Positions 51,740-60,160 of a stretch of 64,000 nucleotides of DNA are shown here, one piece after another (positions within the stretch are counted from its first letter, which is position 1; the number at the start of each line of letters is the position of its first letter). The notes below the pieces were generated by a model. That model was not told the DNA's origin. It saw nothing but the letters and a program-made list of their open reading frames with translations, and searched no databases. Made by a program: the position numbers and the translations under genes. The stretch spans positions 1 to 64,000 of the forward strand of contig CAKUBV010000002.1 of assembly GCA_934643455.1 (NCBI GenBank). The letters run 5' to 3'. The DNA comes from Candidatus Proelusimicrobium excrementi. GTDB taxonomy: Bacteria > Elusimicrobiota > Elusimicrobia > Elusimicrobiales > Elusimicrobiaceae.

Positions 51740-54042
51740 ATTCTATAAACGAAATTTTATCAACCTTAAACCCCGAACAGCTTGAAGCCGCCAATTATAC
51801 CGGCGGCCCTTGCCTTATCATAGCCGGTGCGGGAACCGGCAAAACCAAAACGCTTACCTGCAAAGTGGCGAAACTTATAGCGGACGGGATTTCCCCCAGC
51901 AGGATTTTGGCCGTAACTTTTACCAATAAAGCCGCGCAGGAAATGCGCGAAAGGATAGAAGCTTTGGTGCCGGGCAATTCCTCGCGCGTGTGGATACATA
52001 CTTTCCATTCTTTCGCGGTGCGCATACTCCGTCATAACGCCGCCGCGCTTAAACTTAATAAAGATTTTGTAATTTACGACGAAACCGAACAGAAAAAAAT
52101 CATAACATTGGCTTTGGAAGAAATGGGCGTAAAGGAAGCTAAAAAGGAAGTAAATTATTACATTTCCACAATTTCCCGCGCCAAAGACGATATGCTGGAC
52201 CCGGAATCGTTTTTCGTGCACGCTCACGCAAGCAATAATCCCCGCAGGATACAGGCGGCGGAAGTCTATAAACGCTATCAGCGCAAACTTGCCGCGGCGG
52301 GCGCTTTGGACTTCGGCGATTTGCTGATGAAAGTGGTGGAGCTTTTCAAAACCAACCCGGACGTCTTGGCTTATTACCAAGATTTCTTTAAGTATGTTCT
52401 TGTGGACGAATATCAGGATACGAATCATACTCAGTATACTCTTACCAAAGCTTTGGCCGCCAAGCACCGCAATTTATGCGTGGTGGGCGATCCGGACCAA
52501 TCCATTTATTCCTGGCGCGGAGCCAATATCCGCAATATTATGGAATTTGAAAGAGATTTTAAAGACGCCAAAGTCATCACTTTGGAGCGCAATTACCGTT
52601 CCACTCAGATTATTTTGGACGCTTCCAATAAACTTATCCGCAAGAATAAGAACCGCAGGGAGAAGACCCTTTACAGCAATGTTCTTTCCGGGGAACCCAT
52701 AACCGTGAGGGAGCTTGCCAGCGAGGGCGAGGAAGCCCGCTGGGTTTTCAATCAGATACAAACCATGGTGGAAGAGGACGGCATAAACTTAAACGACGTC
52801 GCCGTCTTTTACCGCACCAACGCGCAGTCAAGAAATTTTGAAGACACTTTCCGCCGCTATCAAATGCCTTATAAACTTATCGGCGCGGTAAAGTTTTATG
52901 ACAGGAAAGAAATTAAAGACGTTCTTTCTTACGCCAAATTATTGGTAAACCCCAATGACACCGTCAGCCTTTTGCGCGTAATCAATACGCCGAAGAGGGG
53001 CTTCGGGCAGAGCGCGCAGGATTCTTTAACCGCTTATGCCGCGCAGAAAGATATATCCCTTTATAAAGCTTTAAAAGAACAGGAATTTATTGACACTCTT
53101 AAACCCGTCGCCCGCCGCGCTGCGCGCGAGTTTATGGATTTGTTTGAAAGCCTGTACCTCGAAATGACGGTCAGCACCCCCAGCGAGCTATTTTCCAAGT
53201 TAATAGAACGCTCCGGCTATGAGCAGGCCTTGCGCGCGGAAATTGAAAAGGATCCCGACGCGGAGAACCGTCTTCGCAACATAGGCGAACTTGCCGGCGC
53301 GGTAAAAGATTACGAAGAACGCTGCGTCAAGGAAGAAACAGAACCTTCCCTTTCGGGATATTTGCAGGAAGTTTCTTTAATCAGCGGGGCGGAGGAAGTA
53401 AGCGGCTCGTTAAACGGCGCGGTAACCTTGATGACGGTCCACTTGGCGAAAGGCTTGGAGTTCCCGGCGGTATTCGTAACCGGGCTGGAGGAGGGGCTTT
53501 TCCCCTTAAACGGCAAGGACGATGACGATATGGAAGAGGAACGCCGCCTTTGCTATGTAGCCATGACGAGAGCCAAAAAATATTTGTATATGACTTACGC
53601 CTCCACCAGGAGATTGTTCGGCAAGACTTATCAAAATTTGGCTTCCAGATTTTTGTTTGACAGCGAACTTTTGGAGCCGGCCTCTTACACCGGCCCGATG
53701 GAACGTACGGAAATCAATCCGCGCGAAAGATATCATTCCGGCGGTTACAACCGCTGGACTTTGAACAACAGCGTTTCTTACGACAACTCAGATAATTATC
53801 AGGAAACTTTCAAAAAGTTCGCCCCGGCTTTCGCCAAACCGGAACCCGCCCGGCAGGAGGTTCCCTCTCCAAAGACGGAAGGCGGTATCGGCGTCGGCAG
53901 TCTGGTAAAACACGGAGTGTTCGGCCAAGGCAAAGTTACGGCGATATCGGGTTCCGGCGACAATGCCAAAATTACGGTTGTCTTCGGCAACGGAACCAAG
54001 AGAGTATTTATATTAAAATACGCCCCGCTTGAGCGGATGTAA
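51736..54042 (+). CDS. pcrA: UvrD/PcrA family DNA helicase
   Basis: The 768-residue product has the full SF1A motif set. Walker A is AGAGTGKTKTL (residues ~31-41). Others are FTNKAAQEMRER, the Q-rich DEYQDTN Walker B, VVGDPDQSIYSWRGA and LERNYRS, then TVHLAKGLEFPAVFVTGLEEG and VAMTRAKKYLY. The C-terminal ~45 residues (GSLVKHGVFGQGKV) form the Tudor-like domain that binds RNA polymerase in PcrA. It unwinds 3'-5' in repair. It overlaps rlmD by four bases. Confidence 0.95.
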   Translation: MNSINEILSTLNPEQLEAANYTGGPCLIIAGAGTGKTKTLTCKVAKLIADGISPSRILAVTFTNKAAQEMRERIEALVPGNSSRVWIHTFHSFAVRILRHNAAALKLNKDFVIYDETEQKKIITLALEEMGVKEAKKEVNYYISTISRAKDDMLDPESFFVHAHASNNPRRIQAAEVYKRYQRKLAAAGALDFGDLLMKVVELFKTNPDVLAYYQDFFKYVLVDEYQDTNHTQYTLTKALAAKHRNLCVVGDPDQSIYSWRGANIRNIMEFERDFKDAKVITLERNYRSTQIILDASNKLIRKNKNRREKTLYSNVLSGEPITVRELASEGEEARWVFNQIQTMVEEDGINLNDVAVFYRTNAQSRNFEDTFRRYQMPYKLIGAVKFYDRKEIKDVLSYAKLLVNPNDTVSLLRVINTPKRGFGQSAQDSLTAYAAQKDISLYKALKEQEFIDTLKPVARRAAREFMDLFESLYLEMTVSTPSELFSKLIERSGYEQALRAEIEKDPDAENRLRNIGELAGAVKDYEERCVKEETEPSLSGYLQEVSLISGAEEVSGSLNGAVTLMTVHLAKGLEFPAVFVTGLEEGLFPLNGKDDDDMEEERRLCYVAMTRAKKYLYMTYASTRRLFGKTYQNLASRFLFDSELLEPASYTGPMERTEINPRERYHSGGYNRWTLNNSVSYDNSDNYQETFKKFAPAFAKPEPARQEVPSPKTEGGIGVGSLVKHGVFGQGKVTAISGSGDNAKITVVFGNGTKRVFILKYAPLERM

Positions 54043-54058
54043 TAAAGATAAAAATAAA

Positions 54059-54088
54059 AATTCCCCGAAGACGTCGGGGAATTTTTTT
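54059..54088 (+). terminator. Terminator after the helicase gene
   Basis: AATTCCCCGA (54059-54068) and TCGGGGAATT (54074-54083) with loop AGACG run into T7. It lies between convergent genes. Confidence 0.93.
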
Positions 54089-54119
54089 GCCTAAATTTTT
54101 GTTTCAAAAAGTGATGTGT

Positions 54120-56228
54120 TTACTCTGCCGTTTTATTGTATTTTTGAAACATAAAAGCCACGGCTATCAATAAAACGGCCATGCCGAATACGCCGCATAT
54201 TCTGTAAAGCGTATCAAGTTCCCACAAATCCGTAAGCGCAAGTTTTACCAGCGCGGCGCAGATTATTATAACGCCGCACTTGCCCAGTATTTTGCTTTTG
54301 TTGAAGAATGATACCGCACACGCGGCCGCGCCGTATAAAGCCCATGCCAGAGTATAAGTTACGGCTTCGGCGAACTCGCCCGAAAAATTAAACCGCAACT
54401 TTCCGTCTTCGGCAAAATAATGAGCTATTTCGATATTCATTAAAGCAAAGAGCAAAAACGCCGCCCCGGCTTTTAAAAGAGATTTAAAGCTGTCTTCTTT
54501 TTCTCCGCAGAAATGCGCTCCCGCCAGCATTGAGGCCGATGCCGCCCCGAAAACCAGCAAATACCAATTAAATATTTTTGCCCCGCCTACGCAGTATTCG
54601 TACAAAGCCGGATTAAGAACCAATCTGATAAACACCGCGGCAAAAGCCAATTTCGCGATTAATGTAAAAGCTTTGTTTTCGTTTTTTGAGTTAAGCCAGC
54701 AAAGCGCGGCGGCATATACGGAAAGCAGAAGCGTCAGCCATTTTCCCGTAAACTGAACCGGCAGAAGCACGGCCGAAAAAACAACCGCGGCTGCGGTAAA
54801 AACGGCTTTCGTCTTTTTAAATTCTTCTTTATTTAAGAAAGAAATAGCCGGTAAAAGATAACATAATGTAAAAAACGCCGGAACCATGCCTAAAGCTTCT
54901 TTGAAATATATTTTGCCTAAGTTTGTATAAACCGGCATAAACGCCGCCAAAGAAACGCCCGCGGCGGCCAGCCATTGCGCTCCGCCGTCTTTAAAATGTT
55001 TGTTAAGAACAAAAGGGTAAAGATAGAAAGCCGCAAAAATTCCCAAAGCCGCAAAGCCCGCTTCCGGCGCGGGGGAATATTTAAGCAGATAGCAAATGTA
55101 AAATATCACCCAGCCTGCCGTACTCGCTCCGAGTGAAAACCGGCTTTTGCGTATAAAGTCAAAAATAAATATCACCAGCGTAACAAAGGCCGCCGCCCAA
55201 AAGAGGGGGATGAGATTTGCGTTTGTCATACATAAGCTTAAAGCTAGTATCTGCAAAGCCGCAAAAAGGCCGAAAGCCGTGCAGGAACTTTCCTTTATTT
55301 TCAACGCGGGCACTGACGCCGCGCCTGCCGCGGCAAGAGCGTAAAGGGCGAAAATAACATAAAGATATTGGCTTGAAGGTTCCGCCAAGGCAAAAAACAG
55401 CTGGAAGATAAAAGTCAGCGGCAGAGCCGTCCATATAAGGCTGTTCCAGCCTTTTTTTACCGCTATCGCGGCCGCCGGCAGATTGACGGCAAAGATATAA
55501 GAAAATAAGAAAATATATTTATTTTCGGAAGAAGAAAGCAGCAGCGGCGTCAGAAAAGCGGCTATAAGCGCAAGTATGCTGATAAATTTTCTGTCTTTGA
55601 TAAACGATACCGCAAATGAGGCAAAAGCCGTTAAAGCCATAAAAGCGAAAGCGGCTTCGACCGGGATAAGATTGAAGAAAGAGTACGCGACGAAAGCGGT
55701 TATAAAACAAACGCTTAAGCCCGCGGCGCATAAAGTCGAGGCCGTCGTCTGTACGCTTTCATCTTTAATAATTACGCCGACGGCGGTAAGCAAAACGCCG
55801 ATTAAAGCCGACATGGAAAGTATTAAAGGCATGGTAATATAGCCCTTTTGTATAAGGTAAGAGAATGTAAATAAAGCGCCTAACACCAATAAAACTCCGC
55901 CTATCCAAGAGAATAGCTGCGCTATATTTGCGGGTTTTGCCGGTACGGGCTCAAGTCGAGGCTCGGGCAGGGTGTTTGCTTCTTCTTGTTTTTGCTCCTG
56001 AGCCGGAACCGCCGCAGATGCTTCTTCGGCGGGCTGGGGCTGTGCTTCGGGCCCGGGTGCAGTCGTTACGGCTTCTTTTAAAGTTTTTTCCTCAGAGGGT
56101 TTATTTTGGGGCGCGGAAAGTTCCTTTAATTGTCTTTCCAGCTTTTGTATTCTGTAATCAAATCCCGATTGTCTGGAAAGCGCGACTATGCTTAATATAA
56201 TGGCGATGAACGCCAGTAAAAACGTCAT
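54120..56228 (-). CDS. DUF2339 multi-pass membrane protein
   Basis: The start is the ATG at 56228 with GGAGGG upstream. A start 33 bases earlier lacks one. The 702-residue product has a short N-terminal anchor, a charged coiled coil (about 20-50), a Pro/Glu/Ala-rich linker to about residue 100, then some 18-20 hydrophobic segments. The motif FSWIGGVLLVLGALFTFSYLIQKGY is typical of DUF2339 (given as positions ~112-136 only in part here: FSWIGGVLLVLGALF). Its role is unknown; the family is found in many envelope contexts. Confidence 0.85.
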   Translation of the reverse strand: MTFLLAFIAIILSIVALSRQSGFDYRIQKLERQLKELSAPQNKPSEEKTLKEAVTTAPGPEAQPQPAEEASAAVPAQEQKQEEANTLPEPRLEPVPAKPANIAQLFSWIGGVLLVLGALFTFSYLIQKGYITMPLILSMSALIGVLLTAVGVIIKDESVQTTASTLCAAGLSVCFITAFVAYSFFNLIPVEAAFAFMALTAFASFAVSFIKDRKFISILALIAAFLTPLLLSSSENKYIFLFSYIFAVNLPAAAIAVKKGWNSLIWTALPLTFIFQLFFALAEPSSQYLYVIFALYALAAAGAASVPALKIKESSCTAFGLFAALQILALSLCMTNANLIPLFWAAAFVTLVIFIFDFIRKSRFSLGASTAGWVIFYICYLLKYSPAPEAGFAALGIFAAFYLYPFVLNKHFKDGGAQWLAAAGVSLAAFMPVYTNLGKIYFKEALGMVPAFFTLCYLLPAISFLNKEEFKKTKAVFTAAAVVFSAVLLPVQFTGKWLTLLLSVYAAALCWLNSKNENKAFTLIAKLAFAAVFIRLVLNPALYEYCVGGAKIFNWYLLVFGAASASMLAGAHFCGEKEDSFKSLLKAGAAFLLFALMNIEIAHYFAEDGKLRFNFSGEFAEAVTYTLAWALYGAAACAVSFFNKSKILGKCGVIIICAALVKLALTDLWELDTLYRICGVFGMAVLLIAVAFMFQKYNKTAE

Positions 56229-56288
56229 ATTTCCCTCCTTGGGCCGTGTTTTATATACCAATATATTTTACATTATAAAATTGGTAAA

Positions 56289-56576
56289 ATGATTAATATG
56301 ATAAACTTGGAAGAAATTAAAAAAACCGCCAAATTGGCCAAATTTAACATAACCGGGGAAGAAGCCGCGCTTTATTCAAAGCAGATGTCGGCCGTCTTAG
56401 ATTGGGTGGCCCAGCTGCAAAGCGTGGACACTTCCGCGCCGCAGGCTTCAGCGGAATATTCCGCCTCCGCGCCTTTGAGGGAAGACGCCCCTCATGTTTG
56501 TTCCTGCGCGGAAGATATAGTATCCGCTTTCAACGACAAAGACGGCGGCAATTTAAGAGTTAAAAAGGTTTTATAA
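56289..56576 (+). CDS. gatC: Asp-tRNA(Asn)/Glu-tRNA(Gln) amidotransferase subunit C
   Basis: The 95-residue product has the GatC pattern (LEEIKKTAKLAKFNITGEEA, then DWVAQLQSVDTSA and LREDAP). It could also start at ATG 56298, giving 92 residues. A TAAAAT or TATAAA -10 box lies 7-9 bases from either start with no ribosome binding site, so a leaderless mRNA is likely. It clamps GatA and GatB together. It is two bases before gatA. gatB is not in the window. Confidence 0.92.
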   Translation: MINMINLEEIKKTAKLAKFNITGEEAALYSKQMSAVLDWVAQLQSVDTSAPQASAEYSASAPLREDAPHVCSCAEDIVSAFNDKDGGNLRVKKVL

Positions 56577-56578
56577 TT

Positions 56579-57970
56579 ATGAACGCAAGCGAAACGGCAG
56601 CAAAAGTCCGCTCAGGGGAACTTAAAGCGGAAGAACTTGTAAAAAATCGTATTTTAAAAATTAAAGAACTTAATCCCAAACTTAACGCTTTTTTGGAAAT
56701 TTTTGAGGATTCCGCCTTGGCTCAGGCCCGTGCCGTAGACGCCAAATCGCCCGAAACCCGCGGCAGACTGGCCGGCGTATGCGTGGCCTTGAAGGATAAT
56801 ATCCTTTATAAAGGACATATAGCGTCCTGCGCTTCAAAAATGCTGGAAAATTATAAAGCTCCTTATAACGCCACGGTCGTGGAGCATTTGCTTAAGGAAG
56901 ACGCAATAATAATCGGCCGCACTAATATGGACGAGTTCGCCATGGGCTCCTCTAACGAAAATTCCGCTTTCGGCCCCGTAAAGAACCCGCTTGATTTGGA
57001 ACGCGTGCCCGGCGGCAGCAGCGGCGGCAGTGCTGCGGCGGTGGCTTCCGGCATGGTTGATATGGCTTTGGGCAGCGATACCGGCGGCTCAATACGCCAG
57101 CCGGCGGCCTTTTGCGGCATTTACGGCATTAAACCGACATACGGTTCCGTATCAAGATACGGATTGGTGGCTTTCGCTTCAAGCGCGGATCAAATCGGCC
57201 CTTTAACCGCAGATTTGGAAGATAACGCCCTCTTGCTGGAAGTGCTTTCAGGCCATGACGCAAAAGATTCCACCAGCGCGAATAAGCCTGCTTTTAAACC
57301 CGGAGAAGTTAAAACCGAAGGCCTGCGTATCGGCATACCTTCAGACTTTTTGGAAAATCTTAATCCGGAAATTTTGGCCGGCTTGGAAGCTGCCAAAGCG
57401 GAACTTTCCGCAAAAGGAATTGTCTTTAAAGAGATTTCACTTCCTTACGCCAAATACGCTTCCCCTTGTTATTATATTTTAACCAGCAGCGAAGCCAGCA
57501 GCAATTTGGCGCGTTTTGACGGCCTGCGCTACGGCTACAAAGATAATTCCGCCGAGGATTTGGAAGATTCCTACCTTAAGGACAGAGCGAAATTCGGCCC
57601 GGAAGTAAAACGCAGAATAATGCTCGGCACGTTTTCCTTGGGCAGCGCGCATGCGGAAGATTATTATCTTAAAGCCCAGAAGGTAAGGAACCTTATTAAA
57701 AACGATTTTGTTCAGGCTTTTAAGCAGGTTGACGCGGTGCTTATGCCCGCTACGCCGAATACGGCTTTTAAAATCGGGGAGAAGACGGAAGATTTGATTT
57801 CTTTATATCTTTCAGACTTATATACAGCCCCGGCCAATATCGCCGGCGTTCCGGCTTTAGGCTTTCCTTACGGCAAAGATTCTAAAGGCTTGCCGATAGG
57901 ATTACAGTTGTACGGCAACTTTTTTGATGAAGCCAAGCTTTACGCTTTGGCCAAACTTTTGGAGAAATAA
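56579..57970 (+). CDS. gatA: Asp-tRNA(Asn)/Glu-tRNA(Gln) amidotransferase subunit A
   Basis: The 463-residue product has the amidase-signature triad region: the Lys in VALKDNI, then GGSSGGSAAAVASGMVDMAL and GSDTGGSIRQPAAFCG with the cis-Ser and nucleophilic Ser. GatA releases ammonia from glutamine for the conversion of Glu-tRNA(Gln) or Asp-tRNA(Asn). The cell therefore uses the indirect route for at least one amide aminoacyl-tRNA. Confidence 0.97.
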   Translation: MNASETAAKVRSGELKAEELVKNRILKIKELNPKLNAFLEIFEDSALAQARAVDAKSPETRGRLAGVCVALKDNILYKGHIASCASKMLENYKAPYNATVVEHLLKEDAIIIGRTNMDEFAMGSSNENSAFGPVKNPLDLERVPGGSSGGSAAAVASGMVDMALGSDTGGSIRQPAAFCGIYGIKPTYGSVSRYGLVAFASSADQIGPLTADLEDNALLLEVLSGHDAKDSTSANKPAFKPGEVKTEGLRIGIPSDFLENLNPEILAGLEAAKAELSAKGIVFKEISLPYAKYASPCYYILTSSEASSNLARFDGLRYGYKDNSAEDLEDSYLKDRAKFGPEVKRRIMLGTFSLGSAHAEDYYLKAQKVRNLIKNDFVQAFKQVDAVLMPATPNTAFKIGEKTEDLISLYLSDLYTAPANIAGVPALGFPYGKDSKGLPIGLQLYGNFFDEAKLYALAKLLEK

Positions 57971-57972
57971 TT

Positions 57973-58461
57973 ATGGTGGTACCGGAGTTTTCCTGCGGCG
58001 GAGTAATGCTGGAAGGCAGCAAAGTTCTGCTTGTGCAGGTAAAAAGTATGAAAGGACGCAAAATATGGACTTTTCCCAAAGGCCATATAGAGCCCGGTGA
58101 AACTCCGCGCCAAGCCGCTTTAAGGGAAGTCCTTGAAGAAACTGGATATAAAGCCAGCATTTTAAGGCCTATGCTTAAAGTGCGTTACGCCTTTACACTT
58201 AAAGGGAAATACGTCAAAAAAGTCGTTCAATGGTATTTAATGAAGAAGCTCGGACGCATAGGCAAGCATGACCCTTCCGAAATTCTTGCGATAAACTGGG
58301 TTTCGCTGAGCAAGGCCAAGGAAATGGTTGAGTATCCAAGCGATTTAAGGCTCCTTGATATTATAGAAAGGGAGCATGCCTTTGCCCTGCAAAGCCAAAG
58401 GCATTTGGGTGCGGTAAACCAAGAGTCTGACTGCGATTTAGAGCCCGATTCGGAAGAATAA
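57973..58461 (+). CDS. NUDIX hydrolase
   Basis: The 162-residue product has a complete Nudix box (G37 to about residue 59: GHIEPGETPRQAALREVLEE) with the catalytic REVLEE at 51-56. It resembles the diadenosine polyphosphate (Ap4A) type hydrolases, shown by KIWTFPKGHIE-like sequence (here RKIWTFPKGHIE). The substrate is not established. It starts two bases after gatA and ends at a terminator. Confidence 0.9.
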   Translation: MVVPEFSCGGVMLEGSKVLLVQVKSMKGRKIWTFPKGHIEPGETPRQAALREVLEETGYKASILRPMLKVRYAFTLKGKYVKKVVQWYLMKKLGRIGKHDPSEILAINWVSLSKAKEMVEYPSDLRLLDIIEREHAFALQSQRHLGAVNQESDCDLEPDSEE

Positions 58462-58478
58462 CATTATTTTATTCTGTT

Positions 58479-58509
58479 AAAAAGCCCCTCTTTTGAAGAG
58501 GGGCTTTTT
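58479..58509 (+). terminator. Terminator after the NUDIX gene
   Basis: AAAAAGCCCCTCTT (58479-58492) and AAGAGGGGCTTTTT (58496-58509) form a 14-bp stem with loop TTG. It may act in both directions. Confidence 0.93.
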
Positions 58510-58582
58510 ACGCTTAAGGATATGTCCGGCTCCGCCGGATTAAAGGCTGAATCCGGCCCGCACGGAAAAATTAAGACAATAA

Positions 58583-58608
58583 AAAAGCCCGCCGTAAAGC
58601 GGGCTTTT
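58583..58608 (-). terminator. Terminator of the POT transporter gene
   Basis: AAAAGCCCGC and GCGGGCTTTT pair around CGTAAA. On the minus strand T6 follows. A small TCCGGC/GCCGGA hairpin (58525-58539) lies between this and the NUDIX terminator. Confidence 0.92.
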
Positions 58609-58624
58609 AAAATCGGCGATGATA

Positions 58625-59995
58625 TTAATTTACGCCGTGCATCCAGCTCTTTATCTTGCCGGAGAATATCCAAACGAATATGCCGAACATCATAAGTATT
58701 ACGGCCGGTATCGCAAAGAATACCACCATGGAGCTTAAAGAGGAGGATAAAGTCGCAAAATATCCGCCCATCAAGTTCCCGAAGAAGGAGGCCGTAAGCC
58801 ATACGCCCATCAACAGGGACATTAATTTTGCGGGTGCGAGTTTGGTTACCATAGACAAACCGACGGGGGACAGACAAAGTTCGCCGCAGGTGTGAATGAT
58901 ATACAAAGCTACCAGCCAGAACATATTAATCGGGCCGGAGGCCAGGAACATGGAACCTATGGCCAAAACCAAAAAGCCGAAACCGGTTATAAAAACGCCC
59001 AAACCGAATTTTACGGGGATGGAAGGCTCTTTGTTTTTCTTGCCCAAATTAATCCACATTTTGGCGAACAGCGGGGCCAAAATCACTACCGCGATAGGGT
59101 TGATGGACTGGAACCAAGAAGCCTTAACCTCAATAAGTTTGCCGATGAAAGGCAAAGTCAATACCGGCAGGCGGATTGAAGTCTGCGCGAATTTGCTTAA
59201 AGAAGAACCGGCCTGCTCAAAGAAAGCAAAGAAGAATATCGCTATAAACGTAAAGGTGAACACAGCTTTGATTTTGTCTTTATCCTCTTCGGTTAAAGGT
59301 TTATCTTCTTCAATAGCGGCTTCGGTTTTATGCTGGGAAACGGTATAAAGGCCGATATCGCCCAAAAATCTGTTCTGGGTGGATAAATACCAAATAAGGC
59401 CGATAATCATACCGATGCCCGCGGCTATAAAGCCCCATCTCCATTGTACCCAAGCGGGGGAGGTTGCGGTAACTTCACCGACGTAGCCGGTAATAAACGG
59501 GGCTATGAAAGCGCCGACGTTTATACCCATGTAGAAAATGGTAAAACCAGCGTCCCTTCTGGGGTCGTTCGGCTCATAAAGTTCGCCGACTATGCTTGAG
59601 ATATTCGGTTTAAAAAAGCCGTTGCCCATAATGATGAGCACCAAACCAGCAAACAAGGCGATTCTGGCGGGTACGAAACCGTATGACGCAAGGGTAAACT
59701 GGCCCAAAGCCATTAAGATTGCGCCTATTGTAATAGAGTGCCTTTTGCCAATATATTTATCGGCTATCCAGCCGCCAAGTACGGGCGTAAGGTAAACTAA
59801 AGCAGTAAACCAACCGTATATTTTGAAGGCCTGAGGATCGCTGAATCCTATTATAGCGCTCGTCATAAAATATACAAGCAGCGCCCTCATACCGTAGTAG
59901 TTGAATCTTTCCCACATTTCGACCATAAAAAGCATATACAACGCTTTAGGCTGGCCGCTTTTGGTAAGATTGTGTTTTACTTCACTCTCTGTCAT
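58625..59995 (-). CDS. POT family proton-dependent oligopeptide transporter
   Basis: The start is the ATG at 59995, with GGAG seven bases upstream. An ATG at 60001 is only one base from it. The 456-residue product has 12-14 membrane segments. The family signatures are EMWERFNYYGMRALLVYF and FTIFYMGINVGAFIAPFITG. The first contains the ExxER motif of proton coupling in POT transporters. It imports di- and tripeptides, consistent with peptide-based growth. Confidence 0.94.
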   Translation of the reverse strand: MTESEVKHNLTKSGQPKALYMLFMVEMWERFNYYGMRALLVYFMTSAIIGFSDPQAFKIYGWFTALVYLTPVLGGWIADKYIGKRHSITIGAILMALGQFTLASYGFVPARIALFAGLVLIIMGNGFFKPNISSIVGELYEPNDPRRDAGFTIFYMGINVGAFIAPFITGYVGEVTATSPAWVQWRWGFIAAGIGMIIGLIWYLSTQNRFLGDIGLYTVSQHKTEAAIEEDKPLTEEDKDKIKAVFTFTFIAIFFFAFFEQAGSSLSKFAQTSIRLPVLTLPFIGKLIEVKASWFQSINPIAVVILAPLFAKMWINLGKKNKEPSIPVKFGLGVFITGFGFLVLAIGSMFLASGPINMFWLVALYIIHTCGELCLSPVGLSMVTKLAPAKLMSLLMGVWLTASFFGNLMGGYFATLSSSLSSMVVFFAIPAVILMMFGIFVWIFSGKIKSWMHGVN

Positions 59996-60034
59996 TAGCA
60001 TTCTCCTTTAATACTTCAGAATAAAAACATCGCG

Positions 60035-60057
60035 CGGGAGGAGGATCCCGTTTTTTT
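60035..60057 (+). terminator. Terminator-like hairpin in the divergent gap
   Basis: CGGGA and TCCCG with loop GGAGGA are followed by T7 on the plus strand. No plus-strand gene lies immediately upstream; it may block antisense read-through from the POT gene region. On the minus strand it forms a hairpin in the POT 5' leader. Confidence 0.5.
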
Positions 60058-60068
60058 AATCAACTTAA

Positions 60069-60074
60069 ATTATA
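60069..60074 (-). promoter_or_regulatory. -10 box of the POT gene
   Basis: TATAAT on the minus strand about 75 bases upstream of the POT start. The -35 is poor. The leader would contain the hairpin at 60035-60050. Confidence 0.45.
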
Positions 60075-60160
60075 CAAAAAATATAGGACGCTATTCTCAG
60101 TCTTTACAATATTAAGGCAATAATGTTTAATAAGCTTAAGTTCCTTGTAAGGAGAACCGC

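Noticed and set aside
51766..52467. Minus-strand open frame of 233 codons opposite the helicase gene
   Set aside because: It is a shadow of the helicase coding frame. The Phe/Tyr/Gly-rich product looks like a reverse-frame artefact.
56231..56261. Upstream start for the DUF2339 gene
   Set aside because: No ribosome binding site there. The ATG at 56228 has GGAGGG and begins the hydrophobic anchor.
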